DNA of 64,000 bases from positions 839,426 to 903,425 of the forward strand of contig NZ_JAPMLP010000001.1 of assembly GCF_026410285.1 (NCBI RefSeq). The letters are read 5' to 3'. Below the pieces are notes generated by a model. It worked only from the letters and a program-made list of their open reading frames with translations, was not told the DNA's origin and did not search any database. A program made the translations under genes and the position numbers. This document shows positions 55,327 to 63,749 of this stretch, piece after piece (the first letter of the stretch is position 1; each line of letters starts with the position of its first letter). The DNA comes from Sulfitobacter sp. F26169L. GTDB taxonomy: Bacteria; Pseudomonadota; Alphaproteobacteria; Rhodobacterales; Rhodobacteraceae.

Positions 55327-56461
55327 AATCGGCTAAGGGCCGACCTGCCATATTGAGCGCGGATTAGTCCATGGGGACCTGCTAAAAAATATTAATCCGT
55401 ACGGCCACGAAGCTCATCGAGTGTCGCCTGTATTGACTACAGACCTTGATGAATTATTGGCAATAAGAGCCTTCAGGTCCTTCGCAGTACATGAGTTGAA
55501 AAAGCCATTGGCCGGGATAAATACACAGGTCCAGATCACCTCAATCGCGCCACTCGAAGCGACCCGAAAGAACGCTTTGGCTCAGATTCAGAATGACATC
55601 GGACGGACCGACAGGATGGTGCTGCAATGTCCGCTATGCGGTCTATCAGCTGCTAGAAATGCTGCGCCGTTCACGAACGGCCTGTCTGGGGAAGCCGCGC
55701 TACGGCATTGGAAGGCTGATTCTATGACCGGTTAGGGCCGTCCTTGCAGGTGGTGGCGGGCCTAAATATGATCATGCTCCAAACGATCAAACGGCGGGTG
55801 CAAGCCCAACCTTACCAGATGCTGAAAAAGGAACGAACGTCAGCTTTCTTTCGTTCCTGTTTCGGGCTTCCGAGGCGGCACGCAATTCTACGATGAGGTC
55901 AAAGTCAAAGACATTCGTAAAGTTCTAAGGACACATTTCATCTGTTTCCGTCCATCGAAGCTATCTGAACGCAGACTTCAAACAGACCTTTTGTTTATCA
56001 ATCTTGAGTCGAAGGGATGGTTTGTGAAAGACGCACAGCAAGGCAATGTGTGGAACATTTTACGCCTCACACACATTATTATGGATTACTGGGTGCTTGT
56101 TGATCGAGAAGGAACTCGAAAAACGCGACCACAGACAAGATGACTTGAATAACTGCGGCATTTCCGGTTGCCGATTTATTGGCGAATTCAGCAAGCCATG
56201 GTGCAAGAAACACACCGAGCCCCAGAACAAGGCCCAAGTACGGCGGCATCAGATTATGTCCGCTACAACCGTAACCCGCAATGAGGAGAGTCGGTGAGCC
56301 TGAAATCCTCAGCAGCCCTGCCTCATTGACGAAAAGATCGCTTTTGCCCGCCTCGCCCGGAAAAAAGCAAAAATGGGGATAAGTCAGCCATAAGCCGGAT
56401 GCAGGAAAGGTTCATCTGAACACTGCACGTTGCTGCAACGGGCGTACTCTGAAATCAGGCA
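55327..56461. other. Gene-poor accessory DNA
   Basis: About 1.1 kb without a recognisable gene. ORFs of 83 and 104 codons exist, but their translations show no family and have frequent odd codons. One perfect hairpin (AGGAACGAA / TTCGTTCCT, 55829-55858) is present. The region looks like decayed insertion DNA. Confidence 0.45.
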
Positions 56462-56740
56462 TCATGCGTCGATGGCCGGATCGGCAAATATGCCAAGATC
56501 AACAGCATTGGCCATCTCTTTGACATCTATTAAACCATCATCAACTGTGTCCATTTCGCGGAAAAGTTCTTCAGTGAGTTCCGGGTAAAAAACCAACAGC
56601 TCCGAAAGCTACGCCATCCCTTCTCCATCGGTATCAATCTCGGTTGTCATAGCATTTGCAGAGAAAGCAACAAAAGCTGCAAGCGCGGCAACAAGAGTTA
56701 CATTTTTCGTGGGTTTTCCAATTGAAACAGTGCCGTCCAT
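56462..56740 (-). pseudogene. Secreted EF-hand protein interrupted by one stop codon
   Basis: Ninety-three codons on the minus strand: a signal-peptide-like NVTLVAALAAFVAFSANA, then an EF-hand loop DTDGEGMA-stop-LSE, the helix LLVFYPELTEELFREM, and a second loop DTVDDGLIDVKE. The frame is intact apart from the amber codon at position 9 of the first loop, so the gene is either recently inactivated or read through. Periplasmic EF-hand proteins bind calcium; the role is unknown. It lies between the accessory spacer and the groEL relic. Confidence 0.65.
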
Positions 56741-56824
56741 TTTTGACAGCACCTATTAAGCTATATACGCACGCAGACGAAACGGCCCGCAGACACATGC
56801 CTGCGGACCTTGTTTGCGGTTGGT

Positions 56825-57905
56825 TTACATTATGCCGCCCATGCCATCCATGCAGGACATCGCGCTCCCGCCAGCTTTCGCTGGTTTTCCTGCAACGACC
56901 GCCTCAATGGTAATCAACAGCCCTGCAACTGACGCGGCATATTGCAGTGCAATCCGGACGACCTTGGTCGGGTCGATGATGCCAGCTTTGAGCATATCGC
57001 AGTACTGTTCTGACTGCGCATCCTAGCCAAACGTCCTGCTGGTGTTCTCGACTATCTTTCCAGCAACGACTGAACCATCAACACCGGCATTTTCAGCGAT
57101 CTAGCGCAGCGGGGCCTGAAGCGCTTTGCGAATGATCGCGATATCGGCCGACTGATCCGGGTTGTCGCCTGTGAAGTCTTTCAAGACCTTGCCCGCATGG
57201 ACCAGTGCGACACCACCACCCGGCACAACGCCTTCTTCGACAGCGGCCCTTGTGGCGTTCAATGCGTCGTCAACACGGTCTTTGCGCTCCTTCACTTCAA
57301 TCTCGGTAGCGTCACCGACCTTTATTACCGCGACACCGCCCGCAAGTATGGCGAGGCGCTCTTGCAGTTTTTCTTTGTCGTAATCGGAATCCGTGTCTTC
57401 AAGCTGTGCGCGGATCTGCGTGACCCACGCTGCGATTTCCGACTTTTCGCCAGCCCATCAATGATGGTCGTCGTATCTTTGGTAATGTTGATCTTCTTGG
57501 CGTCGCCGGGCATGTCCATCGTAACATTCTCAAGCTTGATGCCCAGCTCGTCCGAGATCACTGTGCCGCCTGTAAGAACGGCAAGGTCTTGCATCATCGC
57601 CTTGCGACGATCCCCAAATCCGGGTGCTTTGACCCCAGCGACCTTCAATCCACCACGCAATTTGTTTACAACAAGCGTTGCAAGCGCTTCGCCATCGATG
57701 TCTTCGGCGATGACCAAGAGCTGCTTGTGCGCCTGCATGACGGCTTCAAGCAAAGGCACCATTGGCGCCAGCGATGTTAACTTTCTCTCGTGAAGCAGGA
57801 TGACACAGTCTGCGAGGTTTCCCGTCATTTTTGCAGGTTCCGTGACGAAGTATGGGCGGAGGTAGCCGCGATCAAATTGCATGCTCTCAATAACTTCGGT
57901 CTCTG
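56825..57905 (-). pseudogene. Decayed 60-kDa chaperonin GroEL fragment
   Basis: The stretch from [22 protein letters not shown] through [69 protein letters not shown] and the C-terminal MDGMGGIM is GroEL from about residue 170 to the end. It contains several frameshifts and stops (for example within FG-stop-DAQSEQY). The first third and groES are missing. The promoter-proximal CIRCE remains at 57970. A functional groEL must exist elsewhere. Confidence 0.88.
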
Positions 57906-57969
57906 GTAAACAGCATGGAAATAATCCTTTTGAAGATTTCCGGATAGGGGTGGCATACTTAGAGACGCA

Positions 57970-57996
57970 TTGGCACTCGCCACACCTGAGTGCCAA
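57970..57996. promoter_or_regulatory. CIRCE operator (HrcA binding site)
   Basis: TTGGCACTC, nine bases, GAGTGCCAA: a perfect inverted repeat that fits the CIRCE consensus TTAGCACTC-N9-GAGTGCTAA with compensating changes on both arms. It sits upstream of the groEL relic (minus strand) about 60 bases before an ATG with AAAAGGA. HrcA represses groESL through this site. Confidence 0.85.
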
Positions 57997-58104
57997 TATT
58001 GTTGATTTGGCTATGATGAGAGGCGACTACAACAAGGGCAAGAAGTATAGTTCATCGAAAATGTTTTCTCGAGAATAGACCTCGTTGCAGTCGACCTCAA
58101 AGCG

Positions 58105-58233
58105 TTACTTCACCTTTTTACCACCAATAGAAAGATCAGATTTTCCCGCGTTGGAATTCGATGTCGCCAACACTTTCGGCTTTTCTTGCTTTGGCTTTTT
58201 CGCCTCTTTGTTGCTGTTTTTACCTTTGGCCAT
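58105..58233 (-). CDS. Small basic protein, 42 aa (MAKGKNSNKEAKK...)
   Basis: A 42-residue lysine-rich protein: MAKGKNSNKEAKKPKQEKPK, then VLATSNSNAGKSDLSIGGKKVK. Similar short proteins with the MAKG.NSNKE.KKPK start and GGKKVK end occur in many alphaproteobacteria, from memory, always annotated hypothetical. It is disordered and very basic, perhaps a nucleic-acid or ribosome-associated peptide. It lies between the CIRCE/groEL relic and the cytidylyltransferase gene, same strand. Confidence 0.75.
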   Translation of the reverse strand: MAKGKNSNKEAKKPKQEKPKVLATSNSNAGKSDLSIGGKKVK

Positions 58234-58342
58234 GGAATGTCCTTCCAGAATGCAGCGATCCGGTGCCGGAATGGCAGCAGCTTGACTGCGGTCGTCCGCC
58301 CTTTGCCCTTACAGGACGCGGGATGGTGTTGACTTTGTTGGG

Positions 58343-59164
58343 CTACGCAGACGTGCCTGCCTTTTCGGCGGCCTCGTCTATCGCTTTTTGTTGCCCACGT
58401 GAAATGGTCGAGATCGGCGTTCCAAACATCGCGTTAGCCGCGGCGTAATCCTCTGCAGTATCAATCTCGGTCCAATTTAATCCGGTGGTATCCAGCGCAC
58501 GAAAGACTACCCCTTTCTCCACAAGCCGCGCATAGGCGGCCTCGTAATAGTCCTGAAGGTGCTCTCTTTTTTCCATCATCTCAGCAAGTTCCGCGAAAAG
58601 CAGCGGACCGGTCTTGGCGCTGACTTTTTCGATGCCGATAGACTCGCCCAGTGCCAGTTTTGGATCAACGGACTTGCCGACTTCGAGCACCTGCATCTGG
58701 TCATCTGTGATGACCTTAACCTCTTCGTCTTCAAGGGCGATATTTTGGTCAATGCACAAGACGTTTGCATGGTCGCTATCAACAAGCTGGCGCAGAATTT
58801 TCACGTCAAACACGACGTCAGCATCGAACTTGATGAACTCGGACGTGCCAATGGCGGGTGCGGCAAGCATCAGTGAATAACCCGTGTTTGTATCGCGGTA
58901 GCGGTCGTTAATCACATATGTGACGCGGATGCCGCGAAAGGTTTTGTCGACGAATTGTTTAATTTCATCCGCGCGGTGACCCAACACCAACACGAACTGG
59001 GACATGCCGCAACTCAGGCAATTGCGGATCATCCGTTCTAAAATGACAGAACCGCCAACAGGCAGCAGGCTTTTTGGGCAGTTGTCGGTCAGCGGGCTGA
59101 GCCGCGAGCCGATGCCTGCGGCCAGAATGACAGCCATGGGTGGGCGATTGATTTCGTGTTTCAT
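58343..59164 (-). CDS. Sugar-nucleotidyl/phosphocholine cytidylyltransferase-like NTP transferase
   Basis: A 273-residue LicC/PntC-like nucleotidyltransferase. It shows the NTP-binding signature VILAAGIGSRLSPLTDNCPKSLLPVGG, the metal-binding aspartates in FIKFDADVVFD and a terminal WTEIDTAEDYAAAN. Such enzymes make CDP-choline, CDP-2-aminoethylphosphonate or nucleotide sugars. Context with a CDP-alcohol phosphatidyltransferase and an AEP-transaminase-like gene favours a CDP-aminoalcohol or CDP-phosphonate product. The start follows AGGAAACA. The last 20 residues are basic and Ala-rich. Confidence 0.82.
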   Translation of the reverse strand: MKHEINRPPMAVILAAGIGSRLSPLTDNCPKSLLPVGGSVILERMIRNCLSCGMSQFVLVLGHRADEIKQFVDKTFRGIRVTYVINDRYRDTNTGYSLMLAAPAIGTSEFIKFDADVVFDVKILRQLVDSDHANVLCIDQNIALEDEEVKVITDDQMQVLEVGKSVDPKLALGESIGIEKVSAKTGPLLFAELAEMMEKREHLQDYYEAAYARLVEKGVVFRALDTTGLNWTEIDTAEDYAAANAMFGTPISTISRGQQKAIDEAAEKAGTSA

Positions 59165-59198
59165 ATCGTGTTTCCTATATGCAGCGGAATGAGAGATG

Positions 59199-59966
59199 CT
59201 ATTTTGGGAGGGCCAGCTTTTGGTTTTCACCGATGTTCTTGCCTCTGAGCCAGGACTTGTAGATGCCCCAAAACACCTGACTAAGCGCAAAAACCCACAG
59301 CATCGGGATAAGCTGGTCGAATACGAGAGCGGCAGAGAGCATGAAGATGAACACACCTTCATCGAAAGCGAGTACTTTGCGTTGTTCGCGGAGAAACCAC
59401 GCGAGATTGGCGCGCAGGCCAAAGCTCAGCCCTGCTGTGAGTTCACATCTTTTCAACCGCGCCATATCTGCGGGGTAATCGGGATCAACTGCGGTTTCGA
59501 TCTCAAGGGCGATGTATTTCGCATAGCCGCGCACCCCATAGAAGGCGATGCCTATCATTGCGAGGAAGGCGGGGACCACGCTGGCTGTTTGGACAAAAGC
59601 GGCGTAACCGGCTGCTCCGAACCAAAGCGTGACCTGCACTTGATCTGTCAGGCGGTCATAATAGCTGCCTTCAGGTGAGGATACGCGGCGATACCGCGCC
59701 ATTTGTCCGTCCATGCAATCAAGGGTGTGGCTGAGATGGATCAGAATTGCCGCCGCAATGAAAGATGCGGTGCCTCCAACGAGAATTCCAACCGTTGCCA
59801 CCACAGCCACCACAAACGACGCCGCCGTTAAGCGATTTGGCGTTATCCACGGCACGTCAACGGCCCAATAATTGGCAAGAATGGCCAGCGGTGACGTGAC
59901 AAACGATGACCACCATTCATCATTTTTGGTCTTGGTCGCCCAAAGCCGTGTCAGCTTGTCGCTCAT
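59199..59966 (-). CDS. CDP-alcohol phosphatidyltransferase family membrane protein
   Basis: A 255-residue integral membrane enzyme. The CDP-OH signature is complete: LDCMDGQMARYRRVSSPEGSYYDRLTD (D-x2-DG-x2-AR-x8-G-x3-D-x3-D). About six helices follow the usual order. It transfers an alcohol or headgroup from a CDP-donor to a lipid, or the reverse. It lies between the cytidylyltransferase, 34 bases downstream, and the transaminase gene whose stop overlaps its ATG. Confidence 0.9.
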   Translation of the reverse strand: MSDKLTRLWATKTKNDEWWSSFVTSPLAILANYWAVDVPWITPNRLTAASFVVAVVATVGILVGGTASFIAAAILIHLSHTLDCMDGQMARYRRVSSPEGSYYDRLTDQVQVTLWFGAAGYAAFVQTASVVPAFLAMIGIAFYGVRGYAKYIALEIETAVDPDYPADMARLKRCELTAGLSFGLRANLAWFLREQRKVLAFDEGVFIFMLSAALVFDQLIPMLWVFALSQVFWGIYKSWLRGKNIGENQKLALPK

Positions 59967-61153
59967 GACACCACCTTCGCTTTCAGGCGATCTGGCGTAG
60001 GTAGCATGACCAAGGTTGCCCCCTTAGGCCGGACGGGGGCGATAAGTTCAGCCGCTTCAGCCTGTAACGTCAACAAAACCTCTTTGAGCGTGGCGAGGAA
60101 GAACCGAATGTCATAGTCGGACAACTCACCGATATTGCCCACCTGAAAGACTTTGCCCGCAAAGCAGCCTTTGCCTTCGTATATGATGATGGATTTCTCG
60201 CGGAGGCGTTCACGCAAGTCCCGCACGGAAATCGACGGCGGCACCCGCACCGTGGTCAGGATCGAACACATGTCCGCCTCGTCAATCAAGAAGTCTAGGT
60301 TGAGCCTGCGCATGCCTTCCCGCAACAGGTCCGCACGCGCCTTGATCACCGCATAGCGTTTCATCACACCGACCCGAAGGATATCCGTCAGCGCTTGTTC
60401 CAGAGCAAAGAACAGTGGCACGGCAGGTGTATTCGGTGTCTGGCTGTGGTGCTTCAGAAAAGCATAGAAGGTCGCCAGGTTCAGGTAAGTCGTCTTTGCC
60501 GCGTGTTGCTTTAACCGTTTGAAATGTTTCTTGCGGCCCACAACGAACGATAGGCCAGGATAAGAACCGATGGCCTTGGAACTGGAGCTGGAGACAAACG
60601 CGATGTGGCAGGCCTCCATGTCGATCACTTCCGCGCCCACAGAACTGACACCGTCGACCACAAACAAGGCCCCCGCCGCTTTGGCCAAAACACCAATTTC
60701 TGCCAGCGGGTTCAGCATACCCGAACAGGTCTCATGATGAACCATCGCCACAACGTCAATCTTGTGGGTTGCCAGATAGGCGGCGATCTGGGCCGGATCG
60801 AACGGCGCACCCCATGGCATCTCGATCAAATGGGTGTGCTTGTTGTGAATGCACGATGTCTTATGCAGCCGCCCACCGAATTCACCATTCGACAGGATCA
60901 GGATTGCACCTTTGCCCACCACAGACGATAAGATCGCCTCGTTGGCTGCGGTGCCGGAACCCGTGATCACCACGGCGCGATAACGTGCGCGATTTCTGAT
61001 TTGAAACAGCGAAATCAGTTTGTGTTCGATACTGCGCAAAAGGGTATCAAAATCTGGTTCGCGGTGGCAGATGTCTTCTCTGCAGATTGCCGAACGTAAA
61101 CTTTCTGCCACATTTACGGGACCGGGGGTGAATAGCAGGTACTTATCTAACAT
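59963..61153 (-). CDS. Class V aminotransferase, PhnW-like (2-aminoethylphosphonate-pyruvate type)
   Basis: A 396-residue PLP enzyme of fold type I. MLDKYLLFTPGPVNVAESLRSA is the PhnW/serine-glyoxylate aminotransferase start, VVITGSGTAANEAIL binds the cofactor phosphate, and VDGVSSVGAEVIDMEACHIAFVSSSSSKAIGSYPGLSFVVG contains the Schiff-base lysine. PhnW converts phosphonoacetaldehyde and alanine to 2-aminoethylphosphonate, or the reverse. GGAG before 61153 supports this start; an ATG twelve codons earlier lacks one. Its stop overlaps the next gene, so the three genes form one transcript. Confidence 0.8.
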   Translation of the reverse strand: MLDKYLLFTPGPVNVAESLRSAICREDICHREPDFDTLLRSIEHKLISLFQIRNRARYRAVVITGSGTAANEAILSSVVGKGAILILSNGEFGGRLHKTSCIHNKHTHLIEMPWGAPFDPAQIAAYLATHKIDVVAMVHHETCSGMLNPLAEIGVLAKAAGALFVVDGVSSVGAEVIDMEACHIAFVSSSSSKAIGSYPGLSFVVGRKKHFKRLKQHAAKTTYLNLATFYAFLKHHSQTPNTPAVPLFFALEQALTDILRVGVMKRYAVIKARADLLREGMRRLNLDFLIDEADMCSILTTVRVPPSISVRDLRERLREKSIIIYEGKGCFAGKVFQVGNIGELSDYDIRFFLATLKEVLLTLQAEAAELIAPVRPKGATLVMLPTPDRLKAKVVS

Positions 61154-61695
61154 TTGATCATGCTCCAACGGCACGATGACAAGTGTCATCGCGCTGCCAT
61201 GCCCATGATACGTCCGCGCACGAGAGTCGGGCGGGAACATCGAGAGGACACAAATCGAATTCGAAAGCGCAGCACCAACCGAGGGCTGTCGTTACATCGT
61301 TCCAAAATTGAACGTTTGCAGAAATAATCCAAAAACACCTGATCCCGATTATACGTGGGGATCAGGCAGATCTCATGTGCTGTAAAACAGCCTCAGAACA
61401 GTAGTAGAGCGAAATCGAAGGCCGCAAGGGGTGGCCAACGCGCGACATTTTTGGGTGGCGTTGGGTCTTGACCGGAAACATCCGGTAGCAGTGTCAGACA
61501 TCCAGTTCTGCTACGATTGACCTTAGAAGAACGTGTCATTGCTTTGATAGAGCGTCTGAAGATAAATCCCTAAGGTTAAACCAATCAGATAGCAAGGAAT
61601 AGATGCGCTCTAACCGATGATCTGCTTGGCGAGAGCTCGCTGGCTTCAAGGTTCCGCTTGACCAACGGTCTGCTGAAACCTACCTGATCTTATCC
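61154..61695. other. Divergent intergenic region with inverted repeats
   Basis: About 540 bases of AT-rich DNA between the divergent headgroup operon and the HAD gene. It contains a nine-base perfect inverted repeat CCTGATCCC / GGGATCAGG (61338-61366) and a short ACCGG/CCGGT pair near 61470. No ORF reads as protein. The promoters of both transcripts should lie here. Confidence 0.5.
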
Positions 61696-62580
61696 ATGGA
61701 TCACGCCCGCCACCACTTGCGCCCTTGTCTCGGATTGACTCCGTTGAGTGAGCTTATCGGTAGCTATGATGGCCTACTCTGCGACATTTGGGGAGTACTT
61801 CACAACGGCGAAGCTGCGTTCAGCCATGCCGTCGATGCGTTGTACAGGGTCCGTGCCTCTGGCCGAGTTGTCATTCTGATCACCAATGCTCCGCGTCTGT
61901 CCAAGGAAATCTATCCCCAATTGGCGCGTTTTGGCGTTCCGCGTGAAGCATTCGATACCGTCATTACATCTGGCGATGTCACCGCCCAGTTAATTGCACG
62001 ACAGCCCAACGCGCCACTGTTCCACTTTGGTCCGAAGCGGGACAAGTCCGTTCTGGAGGGCCTTACGAACCCCATTGTAGATCACTCAGACGCCAAGCTT
62101 TGCCTGTTGACCGGTCCGCTGGACGACACAATTGTAACTGCTGAGGTCTACCACGCCCTTCTCGAGAAAATGCACAAGAACGCCGTTGAATTGATTTGCG
62201 CAAACCCTGATTTGGTCGTGCGAAGCGGTAACCGAATGGTCATCTGTGCAGGCTCTATCGCACAACGTTATGCACATATGGGTGGCAAAGTGAGTTTTGC
62301 AGGAAAACCGGAACCGTCAATTTATGACGAGGCGTTGAGAAGAGCAGCTTCCTTGACAGGTCGGGACATCCCGAAAAGCAGATTGCTGGCCATCGGTGAT
62401 GGTTTGGCAACGGATATCAAAGGCGCTGCTGACAACGGGTTTGATGCCTACTTTGTTTTTGGAGGCATTCATGCAAGTGAGTTTGAAGAGCTGACTGCAC
62501 AGGAGGCTGTGAACCGCATCAAGACCAAATTCCTCGGTCTTAATCTCGTCGGGGTCACCGATCGGTTAAGCTGGAACTGA
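61696..62580 (+). CDS. HAD-superfamily class IIA hydrolase (TIGR01459 type)
   Basis: A 294-residue HAD phosphatase. Motif I is DGLLCDIWGVLHNGEAAF (DxWGVLHNG), motif II ILITNAPRLSKEI, and motif III/IV LLAIGDGLATDIKGAADNGFDAYFVFGG; the class IIA cap lies between. This subfamily is common in alphaproteobacteria with unknown substrate. It is divergent from the headgroup operon, and may dephosphorylate a related phospho-alcohol; that is inference. Confidence 0.88.
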   Translation: MDHARHHLRPCLGLTPLSELIGSYDGLLCDIWGVLHNGEAAFSHAVDALYRVRASGRVVILITNAPRLSKEIYPQLARFGVPREAFDTVITSGDVTAQLIARQPNAPLFHFGPKRDKSVLEGLTNPIVDHSDAKLCLLTGPLDDTIVTAEVYHALLEKMHKNAVELICANPDLVVRSGNRMVICAGSIAQRYAHMGGKVSFAGKPEPSIYDEALRRAASLTGRDIPKSRLLAIGDGLATDIKGAADNGFDAYFVFGGIHASEFEELTAQEAVNRIKTKFLGLNLVGVTDRLSWN

Positions 62581-62983
62581 ACTTTTCTGAGCCTGATCGG
62601 ACATGCAATCAAGCAAAGTCTGACATGGTACGTCCTTTGGCTCAGGAAAATGCCCACCTGTCAGGATTGAAATGGCAATGGGTCTGTTTAGAGCTACTCA
62701 AATTTTCTGACAGCTACCGGTTTTTGTGTTGCCTATATCGGATGCCATTTCTCTCAGGCAAGAATTCTACAAAGATAATCTTTATTTCTAAATGCGGTCG
62801 TTGGCGCGGGTGCAGCGAAAGCCCGGTTTGTCCGCTGAGCTGACCTTCACCTGCTGCGCATCTTCGGGACGGTTGAATTTTCGGACAAGGGCGTGGCGCG
62901 GTGCTACGTTGGGCGACCGATCGTTTGCCCCTGTCCTGGTGGCTTGGGGCCGGAAGTCACTTTGTTTGAAAGACTCAATTATT
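62581..62983. other. Non-coding or decayed stretch before the oxygenase
   Basis: About 400 bases. An open frame on the plus strand runs into the oxygenase gene from 62792, but its first 64 codons have no protein-like sequence. The 62810-62980 part is GC-richer than the DNA before it and may be a repeat fragment. Nothing else was recognised. Confidence 0.4.
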
Positions 62984-63532
62984 ATGTTTATGCATGCGAT
63001 GCCAAAGGCCTTCAGCGTCGGGGAATGCGACACAATCGTGGCCGCCATATCCCGAGCCCCAACTGATCCGGCGCTGCTGGTGGGGCGCAACCGCGACCAC
63101 AACATGCGCAGTGCCGATCTGGTGTGGACCGACGAGGTGGACGGGCTGGGCTGGGTGATGGACCGGCTGATTGATTTGGTTCGGGTGGCGAACCGCGATC
63201 ACTTTGGTTTTGATCTGACCGCATTTGAGGAAAGCCCGCAGGTGGCGATCTACCGCGCCAGCGCTGCGGGTCATTTTGTGTGGCATTCGGATATTGGCGG
63301 CGGGCCGATTTCGGCCAAGCGCAAGCTAACGCTGGTGCTGCAACTGTCGCCGTCAGGCGATTATGAGGGCGGCACGTTAGAGGTGATGCCCGGTGCGCAG
63401 GTGCTGGAGGCCAGTCGGGAGCAAGGCTGTGTGACCGTGTTCCCCAGTTTTATGCTTCATCAGGTGACACCGGTGCGCAGGGGCGTGCGCCATTCGCTGA
63501 CCGTCTGGGCGCACGGGCCTGCGTTCCGGTGA
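62984..63532 (+). CDS. 2-oxoglutarate/Fe(II)-dependent oxygenase
   Basis: About 182 residues of the prolyl 4-hydroxylase-like double-stranded beta-helix. The facial triad is HFVWHSDIGGGP (His-x-Asp) and FMLHQVTPVRRGVRHSLTVWAHG (distal His and 2OG-binding Arg). It hydroxylates an unknown protein or small molecule. The start is one of three nearby ATGs (62984, 62990, 62999); the frame's longer upstream part looks non-coding. No obvious partner gene is adjacent. Confidence 0.82.
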   Translation: MFMHAMPKAFSVGECDTIVAAISRAPTDPALLVGRNRDHNMRSADLVWTDEVDGLGWVMDRLIDLVRVANRDHFGFDLTAFEESPQVAIYRASAAGHFVWHSDIGGGPISAKRKLTLVLQLSPSGDYEGGTLEVMPGAQVLEASREQGCVTVFPSFMLHQVTPVRRGVRHSLTVWAHGPAFR

Positions 63533-63749
63533 ATTTGGGTAGTGGCAGATGCGTTGGATATCAGATGATTTTGCGGCTTGTGTCGCAACATTGATCCAGG
63601 ACGGGAAACCGGACTTCATTGGGAGGGGGCGTGAAATGGCGGGTTTGAGGCATCTTCACCCGATGCTGCTAGCTCCCCGCTGTTCTATGCATCAGTGGTT
63701 ATCCGACCGCCTTTTTCACACCGATAGAGCCGTGCAACTGACTAAAGCT
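63533..63749. other. Short spacer, no gene seen
   Basis: About 215 bases between the oxygenase and the methyltransferase C-terminus. A 78-codon frame crosses it but does not resemble protein. No terminator-like hairpin was identified. Confidence 0.4.

Noticed and set aside
55421..55735. 104-codon ORF in the accessory region
   Set aside because: No ribosome site and no recognisable family; kept only as part of the gene-poor stretch.
50484..58000. attR copy of the tRNA-Asn 3' end
   Set aside because: No second copy of the T-arm/acceptor sequence was found by eye, so the element's right border cannot be placed.
59963..61240. Longer start for the PhnW-like enzyme at 61240 or 61189
   Set aside because: Neither has a ribosome site, while GGAG nine bases before 61153 and the family start MLDKYLLFTPGP agree.
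62788..63105. 105-codon minus-strand ORF before the 2OG oxygenase
   Set aside because: It overlaps the real oxygenase start on the other strand, and I could not tie it to a known protein.
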